Positions 16,827 to 26,604 of a DNA stretch of 64,000 bases are shown one piece after another. The notes under the pieces were generated by a model. The model ran no database searches and had not been told where the DNA came from. It saw only the letters and a program-made list of their open reading frames with translations. The position numbers were made by a program, and so were the translations under genes. Numbering within the stretch: position 1 is the first letter of the stretch; each line of letters opens with the position of its first letter. Origin of the DNA: Candidatus Avedoeria danica (GTDB lineage: Bacteria; Chloroflexota; Anaerolineae; Epilineales; Epilineaceae); assembly GCA_016703025.1 (NCBI GenBank), contig JADJCV010000001.1:186001-250000 (forward strand). Reading direction: 5' to 3'.

Positions 16827-18487
16827 ATGTCCCACCCCCCGCCCCGTCCGCGCCCCCCCGCGGCACCACCCTCCGCTGCCGCGGCTGGCTCCAGGAAGCC
16901 GCGCTGCGCATGCTCATGAACAACCTCGACCCCGAGGTGGCCGAGGACCCGGACCGCCTCGTGGTCTACGGCGGCCGCGGGCAGGCGGCGCGGTCGTGGG
17001 AGGCGTTCGACGCGATCGTCCGTGAGCTCGAGCGGCTGGGCGACGACGAGACGCTGCTCGTCCAGTCCGGCAAGCCCGTCGGCGTCCTGACGACGCACCG
17101 GGATGCCCCGCGGGTCCTCATCGCGAACTCGAACTTGGTGCCGCACTGGGCGACGCAGGCGCACTTCGACGACCTCGCCGCGCGCGGGCTGATGATGTAC
17201 GGGCAGATGACGGCAGGGTCGTGGATCTATATCGGCACGCAGGGGATCGTCCAGGGGACGTACGAGACGCTGGCCGAGTGCGGGCGGCAGCACTTCGGCG
17301 GGTCGCTCAAGGGGACGATCACGCTCACGGCGGGCCTGGGCGGGATGGGCGGTGCGCAGCCGCTGGCGGTGACGATGAACGACGGCGTGGCGATCGTCGT
17401 CGAGGTGGACCGGCACCGGATCGAGCGGCGGATCGAGACGCGCTACCTGGATGTCTGGACGGCCGATGTCGAGGACGCGCTTGACCAGGCGCAGCGGGCG
17501 CGCGACGCGGGGCAGGCGCTGTCCATCGGCCTGCTCGGCAACGCGTGCGAGGCGCTGCACACGATCCTGCGGTCGGGCGTGAAGATCGACATCGTGACGG
17601 ATCAGACGCCGGCGCACGACGTGTCGATGTACGTCCCGCACCACCTGAGCGTCGAGCACGCGGACGCGCTGCGGCGCGATGACCCTGCCGGCTACGAGCG
17701 CGAGTCGATGGCCAGCATGGCGGAGCACGTCCGGGCGATGCTGGGGTTCCAGGCCGCGGGAGCCATCGTCTTCGACTACGGCAACAACCTGCGCCAGCGT
17801 GCGTTCGACGCCGGCGTGGCGGATGCGTTTAGCTTCCCGGGCTTCGTCCCGGCGTTCATCCGCCCGCAGTTCTGCCGCGGCCGTGGCCCGTTCCGCTGGG
17901 TCGCGCTGTCCGGCGATCCGGAGGACATCTACACGACGGACGCCATCGTCGCCGACCTCTTCCCGGACGACGAGGGCCTGCAGCGCTGGCTCAAGCTGGC
18001 CCGCGAGCGGATCGCGTTCCAGGGACTGCCGGCGCGTATCTGCTGGCTCGGCCAGGGTGAGCGCGCCAAGGCGGGCCTCGCGTTCAACGCCGCCGTCGCG
18101 GATGGTCGATTGCGTGCGCCCATCGTCATCGGCCGCGACCACCTCGACACCGGCTCGGTGGCCAGCCCGCGCCGCGAGACCGAGGCGATGCTGGACGGCA
18201 CGGACGCCGTCAGCGACTGGCCGCTGCTGAACGCGATGACGGCCGTGGCCAGCGGCGCGACGTGGGTCAGCTTCCACCACGGCGGCGGCGTCGGCATCGG
18301 CTTCAGCCAGCACAGCGGGCAGGTGACGGTGGCCGATGGGACGGCCGAGGCGGCGGTGCGGCTGCGGAACGTGCTGACGAACGATCCGGCGCTCGGGGTG
18401 CTGCGGCACGCGGATGCGGGGTATGCCGAGGCGGTGGAGACGGCGGGAGTGGAGGGGCTGCGGGTGCCAATGGGTCAGGGACTGTGA
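16827..18487 (+). CDS. hutU: Urocanate hydratase (start region frameshifted)
   Basis: Urocanase converts urocanate to imidazolone propionate in histidine breakdown, using tightly bound NAD+. Visible signatures are LRMLMNNLDPEVAE near the N-terminus, the NAD+ loop GLGGMGGAQPLA, QFCRGRGPFRWVALSGD, and ARICWLGQGER holding the conserved Cys. From the internal ATG 16910 the protein is 525 residues. The family normally begins ~25 residues earlier with RGTTLRCRGW.QEAALRM, which is present upstream in the 16910 frame but has no start codon. ATG 16827 (GGAG 8 bases upstream) is one base out of frame. The shift falls in a run of seven C at 16852-16858, so one C is probably missing. No other hut genes are nearby. 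Confidence 0.92.
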
Positions 18488-19033
18488 CCCATTGCGCTCT
18501 ACACACTCGGATGCGTGATTCGGCTGACGTCGGCGAGTTGCGGATGCTGATGGGAACGGATTCAGTCAGTAGCGCAAGGCACTTTGCTTTGAAGAGACCC
18601 GCTGCCACGACCGCCGCGACGGCCAGAGATCCTGCAGGGGCAGGGTACTAGTACTCCACCACTGAACATGCTCGTGGCGGCCACCAGAGTAGGGAACCCC
18701 TAGAATCCACAGTGGTGGAGTACTAGGGTGCACACGCCATGACATGGCGTGGGTGCCGACGAGCGCGATCGCACAAAGTGGTATCACGCAGTGTAACGCG
18801 AGCACAACGGCGCATCGAGATACTGGCGGCATACGGCGGCCCTGTCTGCCGCCGCGTTCCGCGAGTCGACTGCACGCCATGAACCATCTCGTCTCCCTGC
18901 TCACACCGGCGCCTCCTGCACCCAGGCGTGCACGCTCGCCGCCACGATCTGCTCGGCGATCCTGAGGTCTCGTGTCCACCCTGTGTCACGTGCGACACCG
19001 TAGCTTCAACGCCACTTGCATGGGAGGTAAGTC
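18488..19033. other. Intergenic region with one inverted repeat, no gene seen
   Basis: This 546-base gap has no convincing coding frame on either strand. It holds the 16-bp inverted repeat at 18648-18726. Just before 19034 there is GGGAGGT serving the Cys-rich protein gene. Confidence 0.6.
18648..18726. repeat. Perfect 16-bp inverted repeat with 47-base spacer (MITE-like or structured terminator)
   Basis: CTAGTACTCCACCACT (18648-18663) is exactly complementary to 18711-18726. The 79-base unit ends in CTAG on both sides and carries no coding frame. This is what a very small non-autonomous insertion or a long stem terminator would look like. Confidence 0.65.
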
Positions 19034-21305
19034 ATGCCACACCGCTCGACGATCGCCCAACGCGTGCAGACGCTGATCGTCACGCTGACCATTGTCGCCG
19101 GACTCGCCGGCTATTGGGCGGAGGGATCAAAACAACACATCGTTTCCGGCGAGCAGCCGTGCAGCGCACGATACGACGGCGGTTGCATGGGGGTTTCATC
19201 GCCGATCGTGCTCGACCTGTCCTCGTGTCCGACGTGCGGGGCGGGAGGCGTACGGTACACGTTTATCGTCGAGACCTGTTTCCCGGTGCCGGGCGTTACG
19301 GCCTACTGTGCGAACGGCGGGCCGCCCGTCCATTTGTTCAGTTCAGACAACCAATACTGGGAGGGCGTCACCGAATGCGGCGCCGAGAGCTGCAGCCAGT
19401 GGTTCATCATCATCGACGGGCAGATACCCAATGTTCCGGTGTTGTCCGCCGAGGTGTTTGCCCAGTGCTGCTGTTCACCGCCCACACCTCCGCCGACGGT
19501 GGCGGATGCGTGCCGAGGCCACATCCAGAGCGGATGTCAATCGACGTCAGGCGTCGTGGTCGCGATGCCCGCGCTGTGCGCGCTCGAGTGTGATGCAGAC
19601 CAGCGACGCCTTAGGTTCACGGCCAAGGTCTGTGACGTTGACGCGACGTCCGTTCGTGTGACGTGCGTGACATCGGGTGAGAGTTACCAGCTCCAGCCGG
19701 ATCCAAACGGGAACCCGCCGGGTTTCTGGTGGGAGGGCACGTCCACGTGCGAGAACGAGACGCCTTGCACGGCGTGGCGGGTCGAGGCGTTCAAGGGCCA
19801 GGTGAGGGTTGCTGTGTACGAGGCTTCGGTCGATCCCGAGTGCTGCTGCTCACCCCTGGCCACCCCAACCTGCAACACGTGCACGCCGGCGCCACCCCCC
19901 GCAACCGCAGAACCGCCGTCCTGTGAGCAGACCGGCACGCTGGACTGGCGACAATGGTATCCGCTGGACTATGGGCAGCGACCCGGCTTCCGGGCGCTGA
20001 ATTGGTGGTCGGATCCCCAGTACTGCGCGTTTCGTGGCGTGTCCCTGTACAACCAGCCCGGAGCGCCGGGCGGCTTCCCGTTGACACGCACGGTCGGCGG
20101 CGAGACCGAGTGCGTCGACTACTACTGGCTATGGACGTGTGGCGACCCGACCTGCAGCTGGCGGAGACCCCAGTTGTTGTCCATCGGCCGCGACGACCGT
20201 GATCTGCTCCTGTGGGGCAACACGGAGCCGCGCGGCGGGAAGGACATGTTCCAGGTCCTGCTGGACACATCGCAGATGGAATGCGTACCGTGCCAGGCCA
20301 ACGCCATCCGCAATTTCTTCGCCAGTCACCCGGGATCCCAGCCTACCGACTTCATGATGCCGATGCGCCATCGACTGCCCGGACAGACCGGCGTCGGAGC
20401 CTCGGAGTCGACGAACGGTGGGTGCATGGTCATGTTCGAGCCGGCAGTCGTTGACGAGGATGGCTCGGTCACGCTCGATCCATGCAAGATCGTCGGCGAC
20501 TTCACCGTCGACGGAACGATCGTTCGCGAACAGACGGGGCATGAATTCGTCATGACGACGAACCTCGGCTATCTCAACGATCCCGGTTCCGCCTGCAACA
20601 TCATCGAGGCGGTCAACTGGTCGCTGACCGACAACGCGGCGGCGTGCGAGGACGTGGATCGGCAATGCCGGGCGCACGCCCCAGGTGTCTCCCCCGATTC
20701 CGACACGGTCCGGACCAGAATGCGTGCACAGCCCGGAAGGGGAGGCGCGCGCGCACTGTTGCTCCGCGGACAAGATCGCGGCGCCGTTGGAGACGTGCCC
20801 CGAAAACCCGGTCGTCGAAGTGACGCCGGAGCCGGAGCCGCTGTCGCCGGAGGCCATCGCGATGTGTGTCCAGGAGGCTCCGCCGCTGCCCACGCAGGCA
20901 GCGTGCTGCGCCATCAGCTCGTCGAGCACCCACGGCCAGTCGCCCTGCGTGAGCCCAAACTGCGTCACGGTACCGGTGCGCACAGAGATCCTGGGTGACT
21001 GCACGTCGTTCCGCGCGTTCATTCGCGTCAACGCGACCTGTCCAAGTCATCCGTTCCTGAACTGCAGCACCGCCCCAGGCACACTCGTCGTGGATGGCGA
21101 AGTGCCCGGCGGGCCAGGTGTCACGTTGGATCTCACGTACGACTCTACAGGGCACTACTGGTCGATCACCACCGACTGTGACCTGGGCGTGACGTAGTGG
21201 ACGGCGCGTATCGACGATCCGGCGGTGGCGTGGCAGATCGAGAGCATGGTCGTCGAGTTCCGCTGCTGTGATGAGGCCTTGTCCTGCCCAAGCCTCTCAC
21301 CGTAG
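19034..21305 (+). CDS. Secreted Cys-rich modular protein (broken by a frameshift and an in-frame TAG)
   Basis: ATG 19034 has GGAGGT 7 bases upstream and is followed by a signal sequence (LIVTLTIVAGLAGYWA). The protein is built from ~95-residue Cys-rich modules that end in CCCSP: the first around 19190-19490, the second around 19540-19850, a third around 20990-21300. A longer unrelated domain (19920-20650, CMVMFEPAVVDEDG, FTVDGTIVREQTGHEF) sits between. The frame must shift by one base near the run of five C at 20690-20694. In the last module TAG 21195-21197 sits exactly where the other modules have Q or A before a conserved W (SQW, TAW, T-stop-W). The same frame then runs on to ECRCC-like residues and stops at 21305. 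No enzyme motif; probably a surface or matrix protein. Confidence 0.6.
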
Positions 21306-21359
21306 CCCCTTCGGACGCACAACGCGCGATCGGCGCGCGTTTACGCGGCGTAGGTCACT

Positions 21360-21396
21360 GGGCAGCCGGATCGCTCGATCCGGCTGCCCTTCTGTT
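21360..21396 (+). terminator. Intrinsic terminator after the Cys-rich gene
   Basis: A 13-bp perfect stem (GGGCAGCCGGATC / GATCCGGCTGCCC) with loop GCTC is followed by TTCTGTT. The rest of the 21306-21661 gap shows no gene; it is the leader of the adhesin gene. Confidence 0.75.
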
Positions 21397-21661
21397 GTGC
21401 GATGCTCGAAGGCCCTGCCTGGCACGAATGGCGGACGCTCACAGGGCATGTAACGGCGCTGTAACGCGCGAGTGACGGTCCGGCAACGCCCCGGGCCGTA
21501 GTCTGGTGCCGCGTTGTCAACGGACAGCGCGTGCAGCCGCTGATCGCATTACACACCACAAACCAGGACCGAAGGACGATGGCTGGTGGTCCCGCCGCCT
21601 ACCTCGCCCGCGTGCCCTGGCGCCTTACGGCGGCCGAGAAACGACCATGACGGAGGTTCAC

Positions 21662-24600
21662 ATGTTCGGCTTTTTCAGGAACGATCGATTGTCCAAGGGT
21701 ATCGCTGGGCCACCCCTTCTGAGGGGGTTGCTCCATCGTTGCCCACCGCGCGGTCTGGCACTTGCCGCCGCACTCGTCCTCAGCCTTGCCGGCGCAAACT
21801 GGCAGACCCAAGTCACCCGTGCTCAGATTCCGGTGTGCGCGTTCGGCGGCGGCCGACACTACATCATCGGCGACCGGGTCTGGCTCGATCAGGATCAGGA
21901 CGGCATTCAGGACGCGGGCGAGGTCGGGTTGCCCAACGTCACCGTCAAGCTCTTCCGCACAGGCCAGGGCACGCAGCAGGCCGGACAGTGTCGGACGAAC
22001 GCGGACGGCAACTATTGGCTGGATGCCTCCGTCGGCACGTACTACCTGCAGTTCACGCGCCCGGCCGGCTACATGCTGTCGCCCAAGGACGCCGCGGACG
22101 ACTTGTTGGACAGCGACCCCGATCCCTCGACCGGACGGACGCCGACGTTCTATCTCTCCAGCGGCGCTCCGGAGTGGCACAGCGCGCGCTGGGATGCCGG
22201 GATGTTCTCGGAAGGTGGCGGGAGCGGCGGCGGCTCGTCGGTGACGATCGGCCTCGATCACGGCGACGCACCGCTGTCCTTTCCTCAGACCGAGCACAAG
22301 GTCTACGCCTCCGGAGCAACCTTGCAGCCGACACTGACGCTTGCCACGCGCGTCGACACCGAGGATGTGGGGTCGATCGTTCGGACCGGTCTTGATGGCA
22401 AGCTGGCGGTCGGTGACGACAAGGTGGGCATTCCGGACCCCAACGCCCCAGGTAACGTCGTGAGCGACGAAGACGCCGTGCCGTTCGCATACCCACCGCC
22501 CGGTGTCAACCACCACGTCGTGATTCGCGGCCGCGAGAACACGTACGAGACGTATGTGCAAGGCTCCGGCCTCCTCAACGCCTGGATCGACTTCAACCTG
22601 GACGGCACGTGGGACAACGGCTCAGAGCGCGTGGCCAACAACGTCCCGACGACAGGCGGCAGGTCCGGCTTCACCTTCACCGTGCCGAGCGATGCGGCCA
22701 TCACCTACGACCCGGCCGAGTGCCGCACCGATCCGTCCGGTTGCCACGATTGGCAGGATCCCAACTTCAAGTTCAGCTACATGCGAATCCGGTTGTCCAG
22801 CCAGCCGCTGAACGATCCGGCGACGCCGGCCGAGGACGGCGAGGTCGAGGACCACAGCATCGACATCATCGAGGCCCGCCCGGACGTGGGCGTCTACTTC
22901 GAGTCGGTCAGCCGGGACCCGGCGATCGTCGGCCAGCCGTTTACCTACGGCATGCTGGTGGACAACAAGGGCTATGCCGCGGCGACGAACGTCGTGGTCC
23001 GGCAGCAGCTTCAGCCGGGCGCGGAGTTCGTGAGCGCCGCCCTCACGTCAGGGCCGACGGGCGCGACGGTCGCCTGCACGATGAACACCACCACGCGCAT
23101 CCTCACGTGTGCGCTTTCCGACCTGCCATCACCGCTGCCGATGCCGCAGATCCGGTACAACGTTGTGCTGAACCTCACCGGAAAGCTGGGCTGCAACAGC
23201 ATGCGGTCGATCGCCGACGTCTCGATCGCCGAGTCCGAGAACTACCTGCCGAACAACCACGCCGAGCGCGAGACGCCGCTCGTTGCCGGCAGCGCATGGG
23301 ACTTCGCCGACAGCCCGGTGAGCAACAACGCGGTTTGGTGGCAGGGCGGTCCGCGCCACCACGTCGTCGGCAACCTCCACCTGGGCAACGGGCCGGTGGA
23401 CACCGAGCCGTTCGCCCACCCGAACGCCGGCGCCGACGGCGACGACTTGATGGCGACGGACGACGAGGATGGGGTCGAGCTCGAGGAGCCCCTCATCAAG
23501 GCCTGCAAGAACGGCGGGCAGCCCGGCAAGGTCAAGGTGATCGCCGCTAGCGCGGGCACACTCTCGGCCTGGTTCAACTTCAACGGCGACACCACGTTTG
23601 CGAACGCCTCGCCCGAGCGCGTGGTGCTCAACCAGGCGCTCACTGCGGGCGAGCATGTGTTGGACATCACCGTGCCGTGCGATGCCGTCGTCGGCCCGAC
23701 GTACGCGCGCTTCCGGTTCGTCGCCCCGGACGAGACGGTGAGCAGCGCGCGCGATCCGGAGTGCATCACCGTGCTGTCCGGCGAGGTCGAGGACCATGTG
23801 TTCACGGTGTTCGAACAGCCGAGCGAAGCCAACCTGGCGATCGACAAGTCGGACCTGTTCGACCCCGTGGCCGAAGGCGAAGAGTTCAGCTACAAGATCA
23901 AGGTGACGAACAACGGCACCGAGGACGCCCGCAACGTCACGGTGAACGATGTCCTCCCGTCCCAGCTCACGTACATCGGCATGACGACGACGGATCCAAG
24001 CGCGATCTGTGCGATCGACATCGGGACCCCGTCGATCTCGTGCTCGTTTGCCGAGATCAAGGGCGGTCGATCGCTGTTGATCACGATCGACGTCCAGGTG
24101 AAAGATGATGTCGTCCCCGTCAGCGATCCGCCGCTGCCGGAGGGTGACGGGCTGGACATATTCAACACCGCCTACGTGAATTGGGACGGCGGTGAGGAGC
24201 GGTCCGACACCGAGACGACGCGCCTCGTCAAGCCGTGCGCGCTCGACCTCGTGCTCGTGATCGATGTGTCGCTGTCGATGAGCACCGCCGATCTCGACCT
24301 GATCGGGCAGTCGGGCATCGACCTCCTCGACCAGCTGAACGTGGGTGAAACGGACAGCTTGAATCGTGCGGCCGTGGTGACGTTCGACGATGCCGTGGTG
24401 GATCAGGTGCACTTGATCGATCCGCGCTCGCAGCTCGATGCGCTGCTCGGGAACATCGGCCGCGGCACCGGCCTCGGCACGGATCTCGTTGTCGGCCTCG
24501 AGGCCGCGCAGGACGAGCTGGATACGAACGGCCGCAAGGACAGCCAGGGGAACCGGACGGCGCTGCCGGTCATCATCCTGCTCAGCGACGGTGAGCACAA

Positions 24601-25285
24601 CGGCGATCCGGCCGCCCTCCTTCAGGCCGCCGATGCGATCAAGGCGAGCGGCACGCGGATCTACACCGTGGCCTACGGCTCGAACGGCACCGGCGGCGGC
24701 GGCGTTGCGATGATGCAGTCGCTGTCGACGCGGCCCTCGGACTACGCGTTTGCGTCCAACACCGTGCAGGGCATCGCGGACAAGTTCGCGGACATCGCCG
24801 CCCGACACTGCACATGCTCCCCGTGCCCGACGACGCCGGCGCCCACCACCGCGGTGCCAACGACACCGGTACCGACCACCCCGGTACCGACCACGCCCCC
24901 GCCACCGTCGTGCGCGACGATCTCGGCCGACCGGGCGTGCACGCCGACGAACTCCTGCGCTTCATCGTGGTGCGAGTGGACGGTGGCGGGCACGTTGCCG
25001 GCACTGGCGTGCGATCCCAACGCGGGGGCGCTCTACAGTCTCGACGTCACGGTCGATGCCTGCGACGGACAGATCGCCAACATGTGGGTCGTCCTACCCA
25101 CCGGAGTCCACGCGATGCAGCGGGTGGTTCCGTGGTCGACCCAAAAGTGGCAGCTATCGCTGGACTGCCTGACGGCGCGCCCGCCGTCGACGTTCACGCT
25201 GCGCTGGATCAACCTCACGGGCGGCTATCCCGGCGCCGGCCCGAAGCACGTGGATTACACCGTGTGCTGCACGACCTGCCCGTAG
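21662..25285 (+). CDS. Large surface adhesin: SdrD-B, two GEVED, two DUF11, VWA and Cys-rich C-terminal module
   Basis: I choose ATG 21662 because GGAGG lies 6 bases before it; ATG 21647 in the same frame lacks a site. The 1207-residue product has a long signal (RGLALAAALVLSLAGA) and an SdrD B-like domain ~68-146 (IGDRVWLDQDQDGIQDAGE). Two GEVED domains lie at ~198-403 and ~546-716 (GEVEDHSI, GEVEDHVF), and DUF11 conserved-repeat domains at ~406-540 and ~719-856 (YKIKVTNNGTEDARNVTV). A von Willebrand A domain follows at ~859-1049 with MIDAS DVSLS. A Thr-Pro linker (TTPVPTTP) leads to a Cys-rich end (~1083-1207) ending CCTTCP that resembles the modules of the preceding gene. No LPXTG or membrane helix is present. 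Likely an adhesive or matrix protein. Confidence 0.85.
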   Translation: MFGFFRNDRLSKGIAGPPLLRGLLHRCPPRGLALAAALVLSLAGANWQTQVTRAQIPVCAFGGGRHYIIGDRVWLDQDQDGIQDAGEVGLPNVTVKLFRTGQGTQQAGQCRTNADGNYWLDASVGTYYLQFTRPAGYMLSPKDAADDLLDSDPDPSTGRTPTFYLSSGAPEWHSARWDAGMFSEGGGSGGGSSVTIGLDHGDAPLSFPQTEHKVYASGATLQPTLTLATRVDTEDVGSIVRTGLDGKLAVGDDKVGIPDPNAPGNVVSDEDAVPFAYPPPGVNHHVVIRGRENTYETYVQGSGLLNAWIDFNLDGTWDNGSERVANNVPTTGGRSGFTFTVPSDAAITYDPAECRTDPSGCHDWQDPNFKFSYMRIRLSSQPLNDPATPAEDGEVEDHSIDIIEARPDVGVYFESVSRDPAIVGQPFTYGMLVDNKGYAAATNVVVRQQLQPGAEFVSAALTSGPTGATVACTMNTTTRILTCALSDLPSPLPMPQIRYNVVLNLTGKLGCNSMRSIADVSIAESENYLPNNHAERETPLVAGSAWDFADSPVSNNAVWWQGGPRHHVVGNLHLGNGPVDTEPFAHPNAGADGDDLMATDDEDGVELEEPLIKACKNGGQPGKVKVIAASAGTLSAWFNFNGDTTFANASPERVVLNQALTAGEHVLDITVPCDAVVGPTYARFRFVAPDETVSSARDPECITVLSGEVEDHVFTVFEQPSEANLAIDKSDLFDPVAEGEEFSYKIKVTNNGTEDARNVTVNDVLPSQLTYIGMTTTDPSAICAIDIGTPSISCSFAEIKGGRSLLITIDVQVKDDVVPVSDPPLPEGDGLDIFNTAYVNWDGGEERSDTETTRLVKPCALDLVLVIDVSLSMSTADLDLIGQSGIDLLDQLNVGETDSLNRAAVVTFDDAVVDQVHLIDPRSQLDALLGNIGRGTGLGTDLVVGLEAAQDELDTNGRKDSQGNRTALPVIILLSDGEHNGDPAALLQAADAIKASGTRIYTVAYGSNGTGGGGVAMMQSLSTRPSDYAFASNTVQGIADKFADIAARHCTCSPCPTTPAPTTAVPTTPVPTTPVPTTPPPPSCATISADRACTPTNSCASSWCEWTVAGTLPALACDPNAGALYSLDVTVDACDGQIANMWVVLPTGVHAMQRVVPWSTQKWQLSLDCLTARPPSTFTLRWINLTGGYPGAGPKHVDYTVCCTTCP

Positions 25286-25310
25286 GCGCATCGCCCCGCG
25301 GCACCACGCA

Positions 25311-25341
25311 ATGGCCCCGCCCGCTCCACGGGCGGGGCCAT
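25311..25341. terminator. Bidirectional terminator between convergent genes
   Basis: A perfect 13-bp stem (ATGGCCCCGCCCG / CGGGCGGGGCCAT, loop CTCCA) followed by TTCGCTTTCGTTT lies between the adhesin stop (25285) and the stop of the DUF92 gene (25459). Confidence 0.75.
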
Positions 25342-25458
25342 TCGCTTTCGTTTCAAGGGTGACTGCATGCGTTCGCCGTCGCATGGGTAGCGAGCGGCCA
25401 GGCCGAATCCGTGAGTGCGCCAGGACTCGGCCGCAGCCGCGTCGACGACGACCTACGC

Positions 25459-26376
25459 TTACACTCCGCTTACCAACACCCAAGCCACCCCCGCCCCCAC
25501 CGCCACCGCCACCGCGTTCACCCCGTCGTTCGTCATCCACCGCCATCCGCGCACGAGTTCGTTCCGCGTCCCGTCGAGGCCAATGGAGCGCTCCGTGTCG
25601 CCGTGTGGGGACGGGGCGGTGCCGCCGTGCGGCACACCGTCGTCGTGATCCGCGATGACGTCCCCACGGCCCCCCCGATCGCCCCCGGATCGGTATTGCG
25701 CCTGCAGCGTGGCGCCCAGAAGGCTGTCGACGGCCGTCCCGACGAGCCCGGCCAGCGCGCCGATCGGCAGAAGAGGCAGGCCGTCGGCGCTCCACATGCC
25801 CAGCCCGCCGAACGTGACGACGTCGCGCAGGCTGTAGAGGGCGGCCGCCGACAGGCCGACGACCGCCGCGCCGACGACGGCGGCGACGGTGCCGAGGACG
25901 GTCACGCCGCCGGATGTGCCGGGGCGCACGATCCGGCCCGACGTGACGAGCCGGGGCGGCGCCTCGGCCAGCAGCCCGACCTCGGTGGCCCATGTATCCG
26001 CGGTGGCGACGGCGAGGGCGCCGGTGTAGGCGGCGAACAGCCAGGCGTCGGGCCAGCGCCAGTGGAGGATCGCCAGGAGCGCGGGCAGCCCGCCGTTGGC
26101 CAGGACCTGGCCGAGATCGCGCCGCCCGCCCTTGGCGAACGTGCGGCCGGCCTCGGCCTTTTCGTCGGCTTGCCACTGCGTGACGGCGCTGGAGACGGCG
26201 AAGAAGATCACGAGGAGCAGCGCCCATTCCCAGCCGCCGAGGCCAAACGTCAGCGCCCCGATCACGGTCGCGCCGACGGCCCCGCCGGCGGTCAGCAGAC
26301 GGATCTGATACGCCGCGAACGCCCCGACCGCGGCCAGCGCGGCGCCGGTGGCGAGGTCGATGGCCACGGGGGTCAT
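25459..26376 (-). CDS. DUF92 family integral membrane protein
   Basis: The product has 305 residues. Start ATG 26376 has CAGGAGC upstream. Multiple helices and the family patterns TAGGAVGATVIGALTFGLGGWEWA, FFAVSSAVTQWQ..KAEAG, GRRDLGQVLANGG and TADTWATEVGLL identify DUF92. Plant and cyanobacterial relatives (VTE6) act as phytyl-phosphate kinases, but members in other phyla have no assigned role. A polar insert with Gly, Asp and His (GGDRGGRGDVIADHDDG, ~225-265) interrupts the usual last helices and is not typical. It stands alone between two terminator/repeat regions. Confidence 0.82.
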   Translation of the reverse strand: MTPVAIDLATGAALAAVGAFAAYQIRLLTAGGAVGATVIGALTFGLGGWEWALLLVIFFAVSSAVTQWQADEKAEAGRTFAKGGRRDLGQVLANGGLPALLAILHWRWPDAWLFAAYTGALAVATADTWATEVGLLAEAPPRLVTSGRIVRPGTSGGVTVLGTVAAVVGAAVVGLSAAALYSLRDVVTFGGLGMWSADGLPLLPIGALAGLVGTAVDSLLGATLQAQYRSGGDRGGRGDVIADHDDGVPHGGTAPSPHGDTERSIGLDGTRNELVRGWRWMTNDGVNAVAVAVGAGVAWVLVSGV

Positions 26377-26424
26377 GGCGGGGTGCTCCTGGGATAGTGG
26401 CGGTGCACGGTCCAGTCGTTCCGT

Positions 26425-26522
26425 GTAGGGGCGGCCCTTGTGGCCGCCCTTCGGTGGGTCGACGATGTTCGCGATCTCCACCAAACGCGAACGGGGGCCG
26501 CCCGAAGGCGACCCCCGCAAGT
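26425..26522. repeat. Palindromic dispersed-repeat-like element
   Basis: A GGGCGGCC-CTTGTG-GCCGCCC palindrome (about 26427-26450) and a second hairpin of CGGGGGCCGCCC..GGCGACCCCCG (about 26490-26517) flank a short spacer. The wording 'TAGGGGCGGCCCTTGTGGCCGCCC' is of a kind often dispersed in Chloroflexota and other genomes. Only one copy is visible here. Confidence 0.5.
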
Positions 26523-26604
26523 CTACTCACATTGGGCGATCACGCAGCCGCCTGCTCCCCATCCGCGGCCGCACTGCTGCAGATGAGACCGTGGGCTGGT
26601 CAGC

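Noticed and set aside
16154..18409. 751-codon minus-strand frame
   Set aside because: Antisense of urocanase; no family features.
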